A stretch of 64,000 nt of DNA from positions 20,001-84,000 of the forward strand of contig WPIO01000085.1 in the NCBI GenBank assembly GCA_009760855.2, read 5' to 3'. This document shows, piece after piece, positions 62,553 to 64,000 of this stretch; position 1 is the first letter of the stretch, and every line of letters starts with the position of its first letter. Both the position numbers and the translations under genes were made by a program. The DNA comes from Cristatella mucedo (lineage: Eukaryota; Bryozoa; Phylactolaemata; Cristatellidae). The notes under the pieces were generated by a model. The model worked only from the letters and a program-made list of their open reading frames with translations, was not told the DNA's origin and did no database searches.

Positions 62553-62875
62553 TCACAATTCGCGAAACAACTAAGGTAAAATGGCAACCACGCGCGACAG
62601 CTGCAGTGCCGAGCCTCTTCGGATACAAGCATGTACGCCTGACAACTAAATGAAATTATTGTGCGCACTGAATGAGGTCCATGCTCGCGGGTAGTCCGGA
62701 GTATGACGCCCGGATATTATTCGCGGCTCACGAATTATGGCGATTTGTAACCGGCGATTTCGTAATATGTGACTAGGCGGCATATAAAGCCCGACGCAAC
62801 TAATATTTCATTAATTTCGCTCTGGGCTTCGTACCAAGTAGTTGAGTTCAGCTACGGGTGGCGAAGGCGAGTTGT
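62553..62875. other. Unassigned sequence
   Basis: No repeat or coding signal seen. Confidence 0.4.
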
Positions 62876-63055
62876 TCGGTGAGCCGTGATGGCACACTAG
62901 ATAAGGCGGTAGCTTTTCACGACCTCGGTCACGAGGTCTTGGGTTCGCTTCCTGCAGTGGGTGATTCTGTATCGCCACTGCAAGCGGTGGTGAAAGCCGT
63001 AAAGGCTCTTCTGTCGCTATACAAAAAGAGGCTGTTTAATCAGCTAGGATTTATT
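62876..63055 (+). mobile_element. tRNA-derived SINE, family 2, full length
   Basis: Most complete copy: gtgagccgtgatggcaca, ctagataaggcggtagc (A-box side), B-box ttgggttcgcttcc, then ccactgcaagcggtgg (an inverted repeat), and tail aaaggctcttctgtcgctat. Confidence 0.9.
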
Positions 63056-64000
63056 TACGCAACGGCAGGTGTTGGGCAGCTGTGCGGGAGTGGCCACGCC
63101 CACAATGCCGTTCCATCACCGTCGTACTCACACCACTCTGCCCGGCCAAAGGGCGCGCTGAGTACCATCTCATTAGGCGCTGCAGTTTGACAGTATCGGC
63201 TGACTAAGCTGGATTTAGTTGCAACATGTCAGCTGTGGTCGCGCGACCCGCTAGTCCTGCAGCTACGAACTTCCTGCTTGTCCACTGGCCACTGATGTGG
63301 ACGCTAGCCACTCTCTGTCTGTCTCTCTCCCTTTTCTCTTGCTCTCTTCTCTACTGACGCTTCGGAGCTACTTCCACGACGGCTTCTACACCCTTGGGTA
63401 CGTTCGATCTCTCGCGTTTGCCTGCGTACGATACGATACAGCTGCTGTCGTCATCAGTCCAACAACTCGCTTGTGGGGGGGGGGGTGCTTCGTCCTTCGT
63501 CGCGCCGCCATCGTGCCCGCGAGCCCCTTCAACTGTTGGGTCCTCTGCGGCTGTCGAAACGACTGAATGAGGAGTTTAAATATTAATAGGTGCGTGAGCT
63601 CTAATAATAATAATACTATTATTATTAATAGGTGCATGAGATCTTCATTGCTGCTGAGCGCCATTACCGCGGGCGTATCTGCTTGCATCGGTGCTGCACC
63701 GGTACAGCGCTATATGTACTGCGAAGTTCAGGCCTCACCTGTATTTGTCGTGGTCGGCATGGGCTAGCACCGCTACGAGCGCTGTATTTGTGGCCTCAGG
63801 ATTTTATTGAGAAGCCACTACATCGCATTCGTAACAATATAACTGGCGACATAACGCACGAATCGTGTTTAGGGGTACACATGGCAAAGTTACGGCCATC
63901 GCGGGCTAGCGCACTACCAACCACTTCCGGGGAGTCTGTGGTCACGTGCTTACATGTTTCCAGGCTGCCCCTGGTCAGATCTCCGTTTCTCACGTGACAA
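63056..64000. other. Right end, no recognised gene
   Basis: Contains a ten-base G-run near 63475-63485 and an att/aat palindromic microsatellite at about 63603-63630. Short ORFs only. Confidence 0.4.

Overview
This window is eukaryotic nuclear DNA from an animal, probably a marine invertebrate; the phylum cannot be fixed from the sequence. The evidence is spliced genes with GT-AG introns and metazoan-type proteins (PSMC6/Rpt4, COQ7, EME1 and a CNBD2-like cyclic-nucleotide-binding protein). Many degraded copies of an L2/CR1-type LINE, two tRNA-derived SINE families, and abundant microsatellites and minisatellites fit this. There is no sign of bacterial operons, CRISPR or plasmid functions.

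Layout. Positions 1-21.5 kb are repeat-dominated with no recognised gene: a 4 kb CpG-rich 15/16-bp minisatellite inside AT-rich degenerate repeats, LINE copies, a 28-bp array, a 45-bp CCAAT/TCACATGA array, GC-rich 33-bp and 21-bp arrays, long (TC)n tracts and a four-unit ~170-bp repeat. Positions 21.5-41.4 kb are a compact housekeeping block. PSMC6 (minus, 11 exons, 393 codons) and COQ7 (plus, 2 exons, 200 codons) are head to head with 257 bp between start codons. COQ7 faces EME1 (minus, 10 exons, 480 codons) tail to tail. I assembled all three exon by exon; reading phases agree at every junction. Positions 44.0-56.9 kb hold a CNBD2-like minus-strand gene, of which eight exons were sought and seven found; an exon in the second cNMP domain is missing from my model and the true start is uncertain. 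Positions 57-64 kb are mainly repeats with a few weak exon candidates.

Functionally the four genes are unrelated: proteasome ATPase, ubiquinone biosynthesis, structure-specific DNA repair nuclease subunit, and a probable ciliary/sperm cNMP-binding protein. What links much of the rest is transposition: the LINE and the main SINE end in the same 3' stem-loop, the classical sign of a SINE using a LINE's reverse transcriptase. One LINE is inserted into another with a visible target-site duplication.

I found no convincing new multi-gene system. The most useful leads are the LINE/SINE shared tail, the CpG-rich minisatellite, the CCAAT/M-box arrays, the ~170-bp repeat and several unassigned exon-like ORFs.
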